Assembly (NCBI GenBank): GCA_014380505.1
Contig: JACMJT010000325.1
Span: 1-17,097 of the forward strand
Direction: 5' to 3'
Source of the DNA: Hyphomicrobiales bacterium
Lineage (GTDB): Bacteria; Pseudomonadota; Alphaproteobacteria; Rhizobiales; Aestuariivirgaceae
DNA length: 17,097 nt
This document shows, piece by piece, positions 1 through 6,931 of the stretch (positions are counted from its first letter, which is position 1; each line of letters opens with the position of its first letter). Position numbers and translations under genes: made by a program. The notes beneath the pieces are model-generated. The model worked only from the letters and a program-made list of their open reading frames with translations. It was not told where the DNA came from and did not search any database.

Positions 1-582
1 CGAAAGGTGTTAGTCGGTGAATGCATAGGGGAGTTCAACGTTGCCGGCATTCTTTTCCACGACAATAGTGTCGGGACCATCAGCTTTGACGCTCGTTTTG
101 CCTGAAAGGTACTCCTTTGCGGGCGATTTCGAGTCGGGGCCGATATGATTGTTGATTGTAGACACAACGTCGGACGAGTCGAGCGTCTTGCCGTTGTGGA
201 ACGTGATCCCTTTGCGAAGCTTGATGACCCACTTCTTGGCCCCATCCGTTGGTTCAAAAGACTCGGCAACGTGCATGGTCACCCCGCCCTTGGGATCGAC
301 CTGAGTGAGCGGCGCGCCGAACGTCGATTTGCCAAACTGAAAGTTGAACCCGTTGGTCCATGTGGCGGGGTCGAGGGAGTCTGTCGTTGAACCATGGCCG
401 TGACCGGCCTTGAACGTGCCGCCCTTTTTGGGCTCGGCGCGAGCGGCGGTCACGAACATCATGTTCGCGGCGGCAATAGTGACGCCCGAGGCGATGGCCA
501 ACTGCATAAAGTCGCGGCGCGATAGCTTGCCCTTGCTAACGGCTTTCTGGGCGAGCTTCAGTTTCATTTCAAATTCCGTCAT
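1..582 (-). pseudogene. Extracellular solute-binding protein (peptide/dipeptide ABC transporter, family 5), 5' part, interrupted by an in-frame stop
   Basis: The product would be the periplasmic ligand-binding component of an ABC importer for peptides or similar solutes. It starts at the ATG at 580-582, preceded by an AGGGAG ribosome-binding site. Residues 21-26 read SRRDFM, a twin-arginine export motif, followed by a hydrophobic stretch and an ARA cleavage site near residue 49. The mature start has the KKGGTFK opening of family 5 binding proteins, then a motif like TFHNGKTLDSSDVV (about residues 129-142) typical of DppA/OppA relatives. The reading frame stops at TAA (10-12) after 190 residues, whereas family members are usually about 500-550 residues long. 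The stop follows LPYAFTD and is followed in frame by H-L-S, where relatives usually read SDYH, so the TAA probably replaces a tyrosine codon. It may be a pseudogene, or this one base may be a sequencing or assembly error. The rest of the gene lies outside the window. Confidence 0.75.
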
Positions 583-635
583 GTTCCACTCCCTTGTTTG
601 ACCAATCCATTCCCGTCCCGATTATTTTTTTCTTG

Positions 636-668
636 CGGAGGCTGGAACATCTTCCATGGCAGCCTCCG
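636..668. repeat. Perfect 9-bp inverted repeat in the leader of the solute-binding protein gene
   Basis: The arms at 636-644 and 660-668 (CGGAGGCTG / CAGCCTCCG) are perfectly complementary, with a 15-base loop that itself contains GGAA and TTCC. The repeat lies between the stop of hslO (707) and the start of the binding-protein gene (582). On the minus strand it is followed by an A-run instead of a U-run, so it does not look like a standard intrinsic terminator of the arginine operon. It could be a leader hairpin, an operator or an mRNA 3'-end stabiliser. Confidence 0.5.
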
Positions 669-706
669 GCGAGACTGGCAAGTTAATTTCACCTGGAAGC
701 AAAATA

Positions 707-1660
707 TTAAATTGATACAATGCTTTCAGGGTCGAACCGATACTTCGTCGAGCAAAATTCGCACGTCACTTCGATCTGGCCATCGTCAACCATGGCGGCG
801 CGGTCCGCGGGCGGGAAACCCTGGAGCATCGAGGCAACACTGGCGCGTGAGCACGTGCAATGGCGCGTCAAGGGCATGCCCGGATACACCGTCACGCCAT
901 CCTCATGGTAGAGCCGGTACAGCAACTGCTGTGGGGTGAGCATGGGATCGAGCATCTCATGGGCCTCGACGGTGTCCAGCAGGAGCCGCGCCTTAACCCA
1001 ATCGTCATGCTCGGCCGGCTGGTCTTCAATTCCCCCAGGGACATCGCCGGAACGGAGGGGAAGCGGGCTTGATCCGCCCTGGCGCGGCAAATGCTGCACC
1101 ATGATGGCGCCAGCCCTCCAGCTTTCAGTCCCACTACCCCGCGTGATGAGGGGACCCGCCGCAAGACGCAGCCTTGTTGGAATCTGTTCGGACTGGGTGA
1201 AATAGGTGTGGGCCGCCGCCGTGAGATCGATGCCGTCCAGCGGCACGATGCCCTGATAACGTTCCATGTCCGGACCCTGATCGACAGTCATGGCAAGATG
1301 GCCCTTGCCCATGAGTTCGGCTTGGGAGGCGGAACCGAGAGTTGTGACCTTATCCTTGTCGAAGCGGGCGTAGCCGCGCACCCCGCCCGGCGCCAGATAG
1401 TCCGCCACGATCATGTCCACGGGGCCATCGGTCCTGGTCTGAAAAATGAACTTGCCCTCAAATTTGAGGCTTGCTCCCAACATTGCTGTCAAAGCTACGG
1501 CCTCGGCCAAAAGGATGGAGACAGGGGGTGGATAATCATGCCGGCGCAGAATGCTATCGATGACAGCCCCCAGTCGCACCAGCCGTCCGCGCACGCCCAA
1601 GGGCTTCACCTCGAAGGCGAGCACTAGATCGTCGGAGGCAATTGCGGCCGGCTCAGCCAC
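707..1660 (-). CDS. hslO: Hsp33 redox-regulated molecular chaperone
   Basis: Hsp33 is a cytoplasmic holdase that becomes active under oxidative stress, when its zinc-binding cysteines form disulphides and the protein dimerises. The 317-residue product has the expected C-terminal redox switch: C268-T-C270 and C300-E-F-C303, a CxC-x29-CxxC pattern inside the family's usual spacing. The N-terminal two thirds (about residues 10-235) match the Hsp33 core, with phrases such as AEAVALTAMLGASLKFEGKF and a GPVDMIVADY strand. The chosen start is a GTG (1658-1660) that overlaps the argF stop in the 8-base sequence GTGGCTGA, which suggests translational coupling. It is the last gene of the argD-argF-hslO operon, an arrangement I recognise from other alphaproteobacteria. 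Length and motifs look intact. Confidence 0.95.
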   Translation of the reverse strand: MAEPAAIASDDLVLAFEVKPLGVRGRLVRLGAVIDSILRRHDYPPPVSILLAEAVALTAMLGASLKFEGKFIFQTRTDGPVDMIVADYLAPGGVRGYARFDKDKVTTLGSASQAELMGKGHLAMTVDQGPDMERYQGIVPLDGIDLTAAAHTYFTQSEQIPTRLRLAAGPLITRGSGTESWRAGAIMVQHLPRQGGSSPLPLRSGDVPGGIEDQPAEHDDWVKARLLLDTVEAHEMLDPMLTPQQLLYRLYHEDGVTVYPGMPLTRHCTCSRASVASMLQGFPPADRAAMVDDGQIEVTCEFCSTKYRFDPESIVSI

Positions 1661-2591
1661 GGGGCGTCAAGCAATGGAGCAGAATGCTCTTTTGCACATG
1701 AAGCCGGTTCTCGGCCTCATCGAAGACCAGTGAATTGGGACCGTCCAGCACCTCGTCCGTCACCTCCTCGCCCCTATGGGCGGGAAGGCAGTGCATAAAC
1801 TTGGCGTTGCGCCCGGCAATCTCCATCAGCCGCCGGTTCACCTGATAGGGCTTCAATGAATTGTGGCGGCTGACAACATCGGTGTCATGCATGGAGGACC
1901 AGGCATCGGTGATGACGCAATCGGCGCCAGTCACTGCCTCCTCGGCGCTTTCGGTGATGGTCACATCGGCCTTTTGGCCCTTCGCCCAATTTAGAAGAGA
2001 CGCAGGCGGCTTCAGCGCCGCGGGGCAGCCAAGCCGCAGCTTACCGCCGAGCCGGGCAACGGCGTGAACCCATGAGGCCGCGACATTGTTGCCATCGCCC
2101 ACCCAAGCGATGGTGAGATCGCGCAGGGACCCCACATGTTCTTCGAGGGTCATGACATCGGCCATGACCTGGCAGGGGTGCGAGAGATCGGTCAAGCCAT
2201 TGATCACCGGCACGGTGGCGCCTTCCGCCAAACCGGTGAGATGGGCGTGTTTTGCCGCGCGGATCATGATGGCATCGACATAGCGCGACAAGACCCGGGC
2301 CGTATCCGGGATCGTCTCGCCCCGCCCCAACTGCATATCGTTGATGGAGATCACCAGGGTATCGCCACCCAACTGGCGCATGGCCATCTCGAACGACACG
2401 CGAGTGCGCGTTGAGGGGCGCTCGAAAATCATGGCAAGGACACGGCCCTTCAGTGGCTCGCTCTTGTCGCGCACGCCTTTCGGCAGGCCGGCCCGCGCCA
2501 GCTTCATAGTGCGCGCCGTGGCCAGGATATCTTCGAGTACGGGGCCTTCGAAATCGGAAAGATCGAGGAAATGTGCGGGGGGTTTAGTCAT
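1653..2591 (-). CDS. argF: Ornithine carbamoyltransferase
   Basis: The enzyme makes citrulline from ornithine and carbamoyl phosphate in arginine biosynthesis, in the cytoplasm. The 312-residue product has the carbamoyl-phosphate loop S60-TRTR-64, the HPCQ motif (138-141) and the HCLP motif (267-270) that carries the ornithine-binding cysteine. The D-x-x-x-S-M element is present (D229, S233, M234), but the usual following glycine of the SMG loop is histidine here. The start is the ATG at 2589-2591, 8 bases after the argD stop. An open frame extends further upstream, but that part only overlaps argD and reads as low-complexity shadow sequence. The 3' end overlaps hslO by 8 bases. Length is normal for the anabolic enzyme, and its position next to argD fits this role. 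Confidence 0.96.
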   Translation of the reverse strand: MTKPPAHFLDLSDFEGPVLEDILATARTMKLARAGLPKGVRDKSEPLKGRVLAMIFERPSTRTRVSFEMAMRQLGGDTLVISINDMQLGRGETIPDTARVLSRYVDAIMIRAAKHAHLTGLAEGATVPVINGLTDLSHPCQVMADVMTLEEHVGSLRDLTIAWVGDGNNVAASWVHAVARLGGKLRLGCPAALKPPASLLNWAKGQKADVTITESAEEAVTGADCVITDAWSSMHDTDVVSRHNSLKPYQVNRRLMEIAGRNAKFMHCLPAHRGEEVTDEVLDGPNSLVFDEAENRLHVQKSILLHCLTPRG

Positions 2592-2599
2592 GGCAGTCT

Positions 2600-3781
2600 T
2601 CAGGCCGCTTTCGCTTCGAGCGACCGGCACGCCTGCTCGAGCCGCCGCACCGCATCGGCGATATCTGCATCGGTCACCACCAGCGGCGGCAGGAGGCGCA
2701 CCACATTGTCGCCCGCCGCGATGGTTAGGAGGTGCTGGTCCAACGCGGCCGCCTGCAAATCCGTGTTGGGAATCCTGCACTTCACTCCCATCATCAGGCC
2801 TATCCCCCGGATTTCCTCGATGATGTGAGGATGCTCATCCTTTAGCCCGGCCAGTTTCTGTTTGAGGGTCAGCGAGCGGCTCTGGACATTTTCGAGAAAG
2901 CCTTTCTCCAGCACCACATCGAGCACGGCATTGCCGACGGCGGTTGCCAGGGGATTGCCGCCAAAGGTCGAACCGTGGCTGCCCACGGTCATGCCCGCCG
3001 CAGCTTTCTCCGTGGCAAGGCAGGCGCCTAGCGGAAAGCCTCCGCCGATGCCTTTGGCTATGCCCATGATATCGGGCGACACACCCGCCCATTCATGGGC
3101 GAAGAGCTTGCCAGTGCGGCCGATGCCGCACTGCACTTCGTCAAACACCAGGAGCAGACCGTGCTCGTCGCAAAGCTGACGCAGCGCCCGGAGCCACGGC
3201 GCTGGCACGGCACGGATGCCGCCTTCCCCCTGGACCGGCTCAATGAGAATGCCTGCGGTTTCGGTTCCGATTGCCGCCTTCACCGCTTCATGGTCGCCGA
3301 AGGGGACCTGATCGAAGCCCTCGACCTTGGGGCCAAAGCCTTCGATGTATTTCGCCTGACCTCCGGCGGCGATGGTGGCCAGCGTCCGCCCATGGAAGGC
3401 GCCTTCGAAGGTGATGAGCCGATATTTTTCGGGATGCCCCAGCGCCGCATGATATTTGCGCGCCATCTTGATGGCGCACTCCAAGGCCTCGGCGCCGGAA
3501 TTGGTGAAAAACACCGTATCGGCGAATGTCGCCTCGATCAGGCGATTGGCCAGTTTGGTTTGCCCCGGCATCTCGTAAAGATTGGAGGTGTGCCAGATCT
3601 TCTGGGCCTGCTCGGTCAGTGCCTTGACCAAGTGCGGATGGGCATGGCCGCAGCTGGTGACGGCAACGCCCGCGCCAAAATCCAGATACTCCACGCCGTC
3701 CGGCGTAAAAACGCGGGCACCCTCGCCCCGCTCAAAAGTGATTTTGGCGCGGGCATAGGTCGGCAGGACTGGAGCGATCAT
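2600..3781 (-). CDS. argD: Acetylornithine aminotransferase
   Basis: This is a PLP-dependent class III aminotransferase that forms N-acetylornithine from the N-acetylglutamate semialdehyde and glutamate; many ArgD enzymes also serve in lysine synthesis. The 393-residue product shows TNSGAEALE (93-101), the FHGRT element (129-133), FDEVQCG (213-219) with D214 as the PLP-pyridine ligand, and AKGIGGG with K243 as the Schiff-base lysine. The C-terminal part has [11 protein letters not shown] (360-370), also typical. The start chosen is the ATG at 3779-3781, giving the common opening [11 protein letters not shown]; the frame stays open 35 codons further upstream, but that section is not family-like. 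It is the first gene of the arginine operon, 8 bases before argF, and is divergent from gcrA. Its ribosome-binding site is weak. Confidence 0.95.
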   Translation of the reverse strand: MIAPVLPTYARAKITFERGEGARVFTPDGVEYLDFGAGVAVTSCGHAHPHLVKALTEQAQKIWHTSNLYEMPGQTKLANRLIEATFADTVFFTNSGAEALECAIKMARKYHAALGHPEKYRLITFEGAFHGRTLATIAAGGQAKYIEGFGPKVEGFDQVPFGDHEAVKAAIGTETAGILIEPVQGEGGIRAVPAPWLRALRQLCDEHGLLLVFDEVQCGIGRTGKLFAHEWAGVSPDIMGIAKGIGGGFPLGACLATEKAAAGMTVGSHGSTFGGNPLATAVGNAVLDVVLEKGFLENVQSRSLTLKQKLAGLKDEHPHIIEEIRGIGLMMGVKCRIPNTDLQAAALDQHLLTIAAGDNVVRLLPPLVVTDADIADAVRRLEQACRSLEAKAA

Positions 3782-4138
3782 GGCTTCGGGCTCTCGTTCA
3801 AAACGCGTCCTCGCTATAAGTCCATGATCGCCAAGGGTCAAATGCGCGGACGCTGGATGTCCACCGGGTGAGTCAAAACAGCACATGGACCGTTGATTCC
3901 TTATCTTGGTAGGATGACACCCACAGTCGTCCCGCGATTAACTGGGGAAAACCCCGGTCACCCGTGTCCCAAGTGTTGCAGTTGAGTCACCACTTATTGT
4001 AGTGTCACTTTACTGAAGCCACGACATGTAGCGCTTCACGGTCTTATCTAAAGGTCAGGCGTCGGAGTCACGTGTTGGGTGATGGATGGGGGATTCTGCG
4101 TGTGTGTAGGTTTCGATGGCAGCCAGGGAGGGGCAAAG
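3782..4138. promoter_or_regulatory. Divergent argD-gcrA regulatory region with five GANTC sites
   Basis: This 357-bp gap has no convincing gene. It holds five GANTC sequences, the recognition site of the alphaproteobacterial methyltransferase CcrM, at 3870-3874, 3895-3899, 3984-3988, 4065-4069 and 4092-4096. Random sequence would give about one. GcrA is known to act at methylated GANTC promoters in Caulobacter and relatives, so self-control or methylation-state control of gcrA is a reasonable inference. One minus-strand site is contained in a TTGACTC that could be a -35 element towards argD. A loose plus-strand promoter candidate is ACGACA (4021-4026) with TATCTA (4045-4050). I could not settle either promoter by eye. 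Confidence 0.6.
3941..3958. repeat. Short near-perfect inverted repeat in the argD-gcrA gap
   Basis: The arms ACTGGGG (3941-3947) and CCCCGGT (3952-3958) pair with a single T:G mismatch around a 4-base A loop. It lies about 180 bases before gcrA and 160 bases before argD. It has no U-run on either side, so an operator or a small hairpin is more likely than a terminator. Confidence 0.3.
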
Positions 4139-4672
4139 ATGTCCTGGACAGATGAACGGGTCGAACTTCTCAAGAAACTGTGGTCGGAGGGCCTGAGCGC
4201 CAGCCAGATCGCTGCGCGGCTGAGCCAGGGCGTCACCCGCAATGCGGTGATCGGCAAGGTGCATCGCCTCAATCTTTCGGGCCGTGCCACCCAACCGCGC
4301 ACCACAGCGCCACGGGCGCCCCGTAAAGCCCGGGAGCCGAGCCATCCGGGCCGGAGCACGGGATTGCCGTCCATGCCGTCAGCGGGAAACACCGCGCTCA
4401 AGCCCATGATGCGAGCCGAAGTCCGGTTGCGCCAGCAGACGTTGCCGGCGCCCGAGCCCATGCGTCTCGTCGATCTTCCCAAGGGCGGGCGCGTCACCAT
4501 CCTGCATCTCTCGGACAAGACCTGCAAATGGCCAATCGGCGATCCGGGGCACGAGGAGTTCTGTTTCTGCGGCCATGGGCCCCGCGCCGGCTCGCCCTAC
4601 TGCGAGTATCACGCGCAGCTCGCCTATCAGCCCCTGCAAGACCGACGACACCGCCGGGTGGCGTTCCACTGA
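4139..4672 (+). CDS. gcrA: GcrA cell-cycle regulator
   Basis: GcrA is an alphaproteobacterial transcription cofactor that binds DNA (preferring CcrM-methylated GANTC) and contacts the sigma-70 holoenzyme to drive cell-division and cell-cycle genes. The start is the ATG at 4139-4141, with a strong GGGAGGGG ribosome-binding site at 4126-4133, giving 177 residues. The N-terminal helix-turn-helix (1-48) has the hallmark MSWTDERVELLKKLW opening and the NAVIGKVHRL recognition helix (35-44). Residues about 50-105 are a basic, proline-rich linker. The C-terminal sigma-binding module has TCKWPIGDPG (128-137) and the cysteine/histidine set C129, C142, C144, C155 and H158. Its stop is only 3 bases from the phoB stop on the other strand, so the two transcripts converge with no room for a terminator between them. 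Confidence 0.95.
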   Translation: MSWTDERVELLKKLWSEGLSASQIAARLSQGVTRNAVIGKVHRLNLSGRATQPRTTAPRAPRKAREPSHPGRSTGLPSMPSAGNTALKPMMRAEVRLRQQTLPAPEPMRLVDLPKGGRVTILHLSDKTCKWPIGDPGHEEFCFCGHGPRAGSPYCEYHAQLAYQPLQDRRHRRVAFH

Positions 4673-4675
4673 GCC

Positions 4676-5377
4676 TTACGCCGGTTTGCCGAAACGCTCA
4701 TCGAAGGCATAGCCCATGCCGCGCACGGTGCGGATCGGATCGGTTTCGCGGCCACGGCTGAGGGATTTGCGCAACCGGCCCACATGCACATCCACGGTGC
4801 GTTCATCGACGTAAATATCGCGGCCCCAGACCGTGTCGAGAAGCTGGGCGCGCGAATAGACCCGGCCTGGGTTCTGCATCAGATGTTCGAGCAGCCGGAA
4901 TTCGGTGGGCGATAAGGTGATGTCGCGGGTTGAGCGCATGACACGCCGGGTGCGGCGATCCAATGCCAGTTCGCCTGACTTCAACACATCGGCTACGGTA
5001 TCGGGATTGACGCGGCGAAGAATGGTACGAACTCGCGCCAGAAGCTCGGGCACCGAAAATGGCTTGACGATATAATCGTCGGCACCGGTGGAAAGACCAC
5101 GCACCCGCTCGGCCTCTTCGCTTCGCGCCGTCAGCATGATGACGGGAATGTCGCGGGTCTCGGGCCTTGCCTGCAACAGGCGACAGACCTCGATCCCGGA
5201 AATTCCCGGAAGCATCCAGTCGAGCAGGATGAGGTCGGGCCGTTCTTCGCCGACAAGATGGGCCACGTCTTCACCCTGGGCAGTGGCGCGCACCCGGTAG
5301 CCTTCAGCTTCGAGATTATAGTTGAGGAGAATCTGGATGGGTTCCTCGTCTTCCACCACCAGGATCGAAGCGCTCAT
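4676..5377 (-). CDS. phoB: Phosphate regulon response regulator PhoB
   Basis: PhoB is the OmpR-family transcription factor that, once phosphorylated by PhoR, binds Pho boxes and switches on phosphate-starvation genes. The 233-residue product has a receiver domain (about 3-120) with acidic residues D10, E11 and E12, phospho-acceptor D53 in LLDWMLPG, T83 and K105. A winged-helix domain follows (about 135-228), with recognition-helix sequence DERTVDVHVGRLRKSL and the wing TVRGMGYAF. The start is the ATG at 5375-5377, overlapping the phoU stop as ATGA, so translation is probably coupled. It is the last gene of the phosphate cluster and ends 3 bases from gcrA on the opposite strand. All key residues look intact. 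Confidence 0.96.
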   Translation of the reverse strand: MSASILVVEDEEPIQILLNYNLEAEGYRVRATAQGEDVAHLVGEERPDLILLDWMLPGISGIEVCRLLQARPETRDIPVIMLTARSEEAERVRGLSTGADDYIVKPFSVPELLARVRTILRRVNPDTVADVLKSGELALDRRTRRVMRSTRDITLSPTEFRLLEHLMQNPGRVYSRAQLLDTVWGRDIYVDERTVDVHVGRLRKSLSRGRETDPIRTVRGMGYAFDERFGKPA

Positions 5378-6087
5378 CCCTTCCGGCTTTCGATGTGCAT
5401 GATGCTGGTTTGATCTTTCTTCGGCCGCTCCTCGGCGATGGCCTTGCCATGGACGAGATAGTAAACATTCTCCGCGATGTTGGTGGCGTGGTCGCCGATG
5501 CGCTCCATGTTTTTGGCGCCGAACAGGAGATGGGTGCAAAGCCCGATGTTGCGCGGGTCTTCCATCATGTAGGTGAGGAGTTCGCGGAAAATCGAATTGT
5601 AAAGCGCGTCGAGCTCCTCATCGGAGCGCCATACGGCCATGGCCTTTTCGGCATCGGCCTGGGCATAGGCATCGAGGATGTTCTTGAGCTCTTCCTGGGC
5701 CAGGCGGCCCATGCGGGTAAGGCCAGTGATAAGCTTGCGCGGTAGCGCATCGGAAATGGCGTGGGTGCGTTTGGCTGTGTTCTTGGCAAGATCGCCGATG
5801 CGCTCGAGATCGGACGACACACGGATCGCCACCATGATCTCGCGGAGATCAAGCGCCATTGGCTGGCGCTTGGCGATGGTGAGAATGGCTTTTTCTTCGA
5901 GCTGCCGTTCGAGCGCGTCGATTTTGACGTCGGCCGCGATCACCTTGTCGGCGAGTGCCGTGTCGCGCCGGATCAGGGCGTCGATGGCGCCAACGAGCTG
6001 CTGTTCGGCAAGGCCGCCCATCTGGGCAAGCATGGTCTTGAGGCCGGCCAGTTCGTCGTCATAGGCGCGGACGATATGATCGGGCAT
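5374..6087 (-). CDS. phoU: Phosphate transport system regulator PhoU
   Basis: PhoU is a cytoplasmic helical protein that links the Pst transporter to PhoR and keeps the Pho response off when phosphate is plentiful. The 237-residue product has two PhoU repeats, each with the conserved metal-binding type motif: ERIGDLAKN (95-103) and ERIGDHATN (195-203). Length and content are normal for the family. The start is the ATG at 6085-6087 (MPDHIVRAYD), 16 bases after the pstB stop; the open frame extends 27 codons further upstream, but that would overlap pstB and is not family-like. The stop overlaps the phoB start. Given the unusual PhoR in this cluster, PhoU may be the main physical link between transporter and kinase; that is inference. 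Confidence 0.95.
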   Translation of the reverse strand: MPDHIVRAYDDELAGLKTMLAQMGGLAEQQLVGAIDALIRRDTALADKVIAADVKIDALERQLEEKAILTIAKRQPMALDLREIMVAIRVSSDLERIGDLAKNTAKRTHAISDALPRKLITGLTRMGRLAQEELKNILDAYAQADAEKAMAVWRSDEELDALYNSIFRELLTYMMEDPRNIGLCTHLLFGAKNMERIGDHATNIAENVYYLVHGKAIAEERPKKDQTSIMHIESRKG

Positions 6088-6103
6088 GGGTATCTCCGTA
6101 AGC

Positions 6104-6919
6104 TCAGCCGAAGCGGCCGGTGATATAATCCTGGGTGCGCTTTTCCTGGGGCGCGGTGAAGACTTCATCGGTGTCGCCGAACTCGACGAGGTGGCCGAGG
6201 TGGAAAAATGCGGTGAGTTGCGACACGCGCGCGGCCTGCTGCATGGAGTGAGTGACGATGACGATGCAGAAGTTCTTGCGCAACTCGTCGATCAGCTCCT
6301 CGATCCGGGCGGTGGCGATGGGATCGAGTGCTGAACAGGGCTCGTCCATGAGGATCACTTCCGGATTGACCGCGATGGCGCGGGCGATGCACAGGCGCTG
6401 CTGCTGGCCGCCGGACAGGCTGGTGCCGGAATGGCTGAGGCGATCCTTCACCTCTTCAAAGAGGCCCGCCCGCTTGAGGCTCGCCACCACGATCTCTTCC
6501 AGATCGCTTTTGTTATTCGCCAGCCCGTGAATGCGCGGGCCATAGGCGACGTTTTCGAAAATCGACTTGGGGAATGGATTGGGTTTCTGGAACACCATGC
6601 CGACGCGGGCGCGGAGCTGGACTACGTCAAGATCGCGGTCGTGGATATCATGACCGTCGATCAGGATCTGACCGGTCATGCGGCTGGTGGGGATGGTGTC
6701 GTTCATGCGGTTGATGGCGCGCAGAAAGGTTGACTTGCCGCAGCCGGAAGGCCCGATGAAAGACGAGACGGCACAGTCGGGAATGTCGATCGACAGCGAT
6801 TTTATGGCCGGCTTGTCGCTGTAGTAGACATTCACGTCCTTCGCCACGATCTTAACTGGGCGCTCGGCCATGATGCGCGGGCGGGCAGGGGTGACGATCG
6901 TCTGGGTCATATCGTTCAT
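6104..6919 (-). CDS. pstB: Phosphate ABC transporter ATP-binding protein PstB
   Basis: PstB is the ATPase that powers phosphate import through PstC/PstA at the inner face of the membrane. The 271-residue product has Walker [10 protein letters not shown] (56-64), Q-loop FQKPNPFP (110-117; the NPFP stretch is typical of PstB), ABC signature LSGGQ (168-172), Walker B ILMDEP (189-194) with catalytic E193, and the switch histidine H224. It opens MNDMTQ from the ATG at 6917-6919; a second Met is at residue 4, and the family core begins around residue 22. It sits 12 bases after pstA and 16 bases before phoU, inside one transcription unit. Nothing is missing. Confidence 0.96.
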   Translation of the reverse strand: MNDMTQTIVTPARPRIMAERPVKIVAKDVNVYYSDKPAIKSLSIDIPDCAVSSFIGPSGCGKSTFLRAINRMNDTIPTSRMTGQILIDGHDIHDRDLDVVQLRARVGMVFQKPNPFPKSIFENVAYGPRIHGLANNKSDLEEIVVASLKRAGLFEEVKDRLSHSGTSLSGGQQQRLCIARAIAVNPEVILMDEPCSALDPIATARIEELIDELRKNFCIVIVTHSMQQAARVSQLTAFFHLGHLVEFGDTDEVFTAPQEKRTQDYITGRFG

Positions 6920-6931
6920 GAGAGTACCCTA

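Noticed and set aside
2592..2780. Upstream extension of argF to 2780
   Set aside because: It overlaps the argD coding region in another frame and reads as Arg/Gly/Pro-rich filler; ornithine carbamoyltransferases start close to the ATG at 2589-2591.
3095..3871. 258-codon open frame on the plus strand opposite argD
   Set aside because: It is fully antisense to a well-supported gene, has no recognisable motif, and reflects the high GC content.
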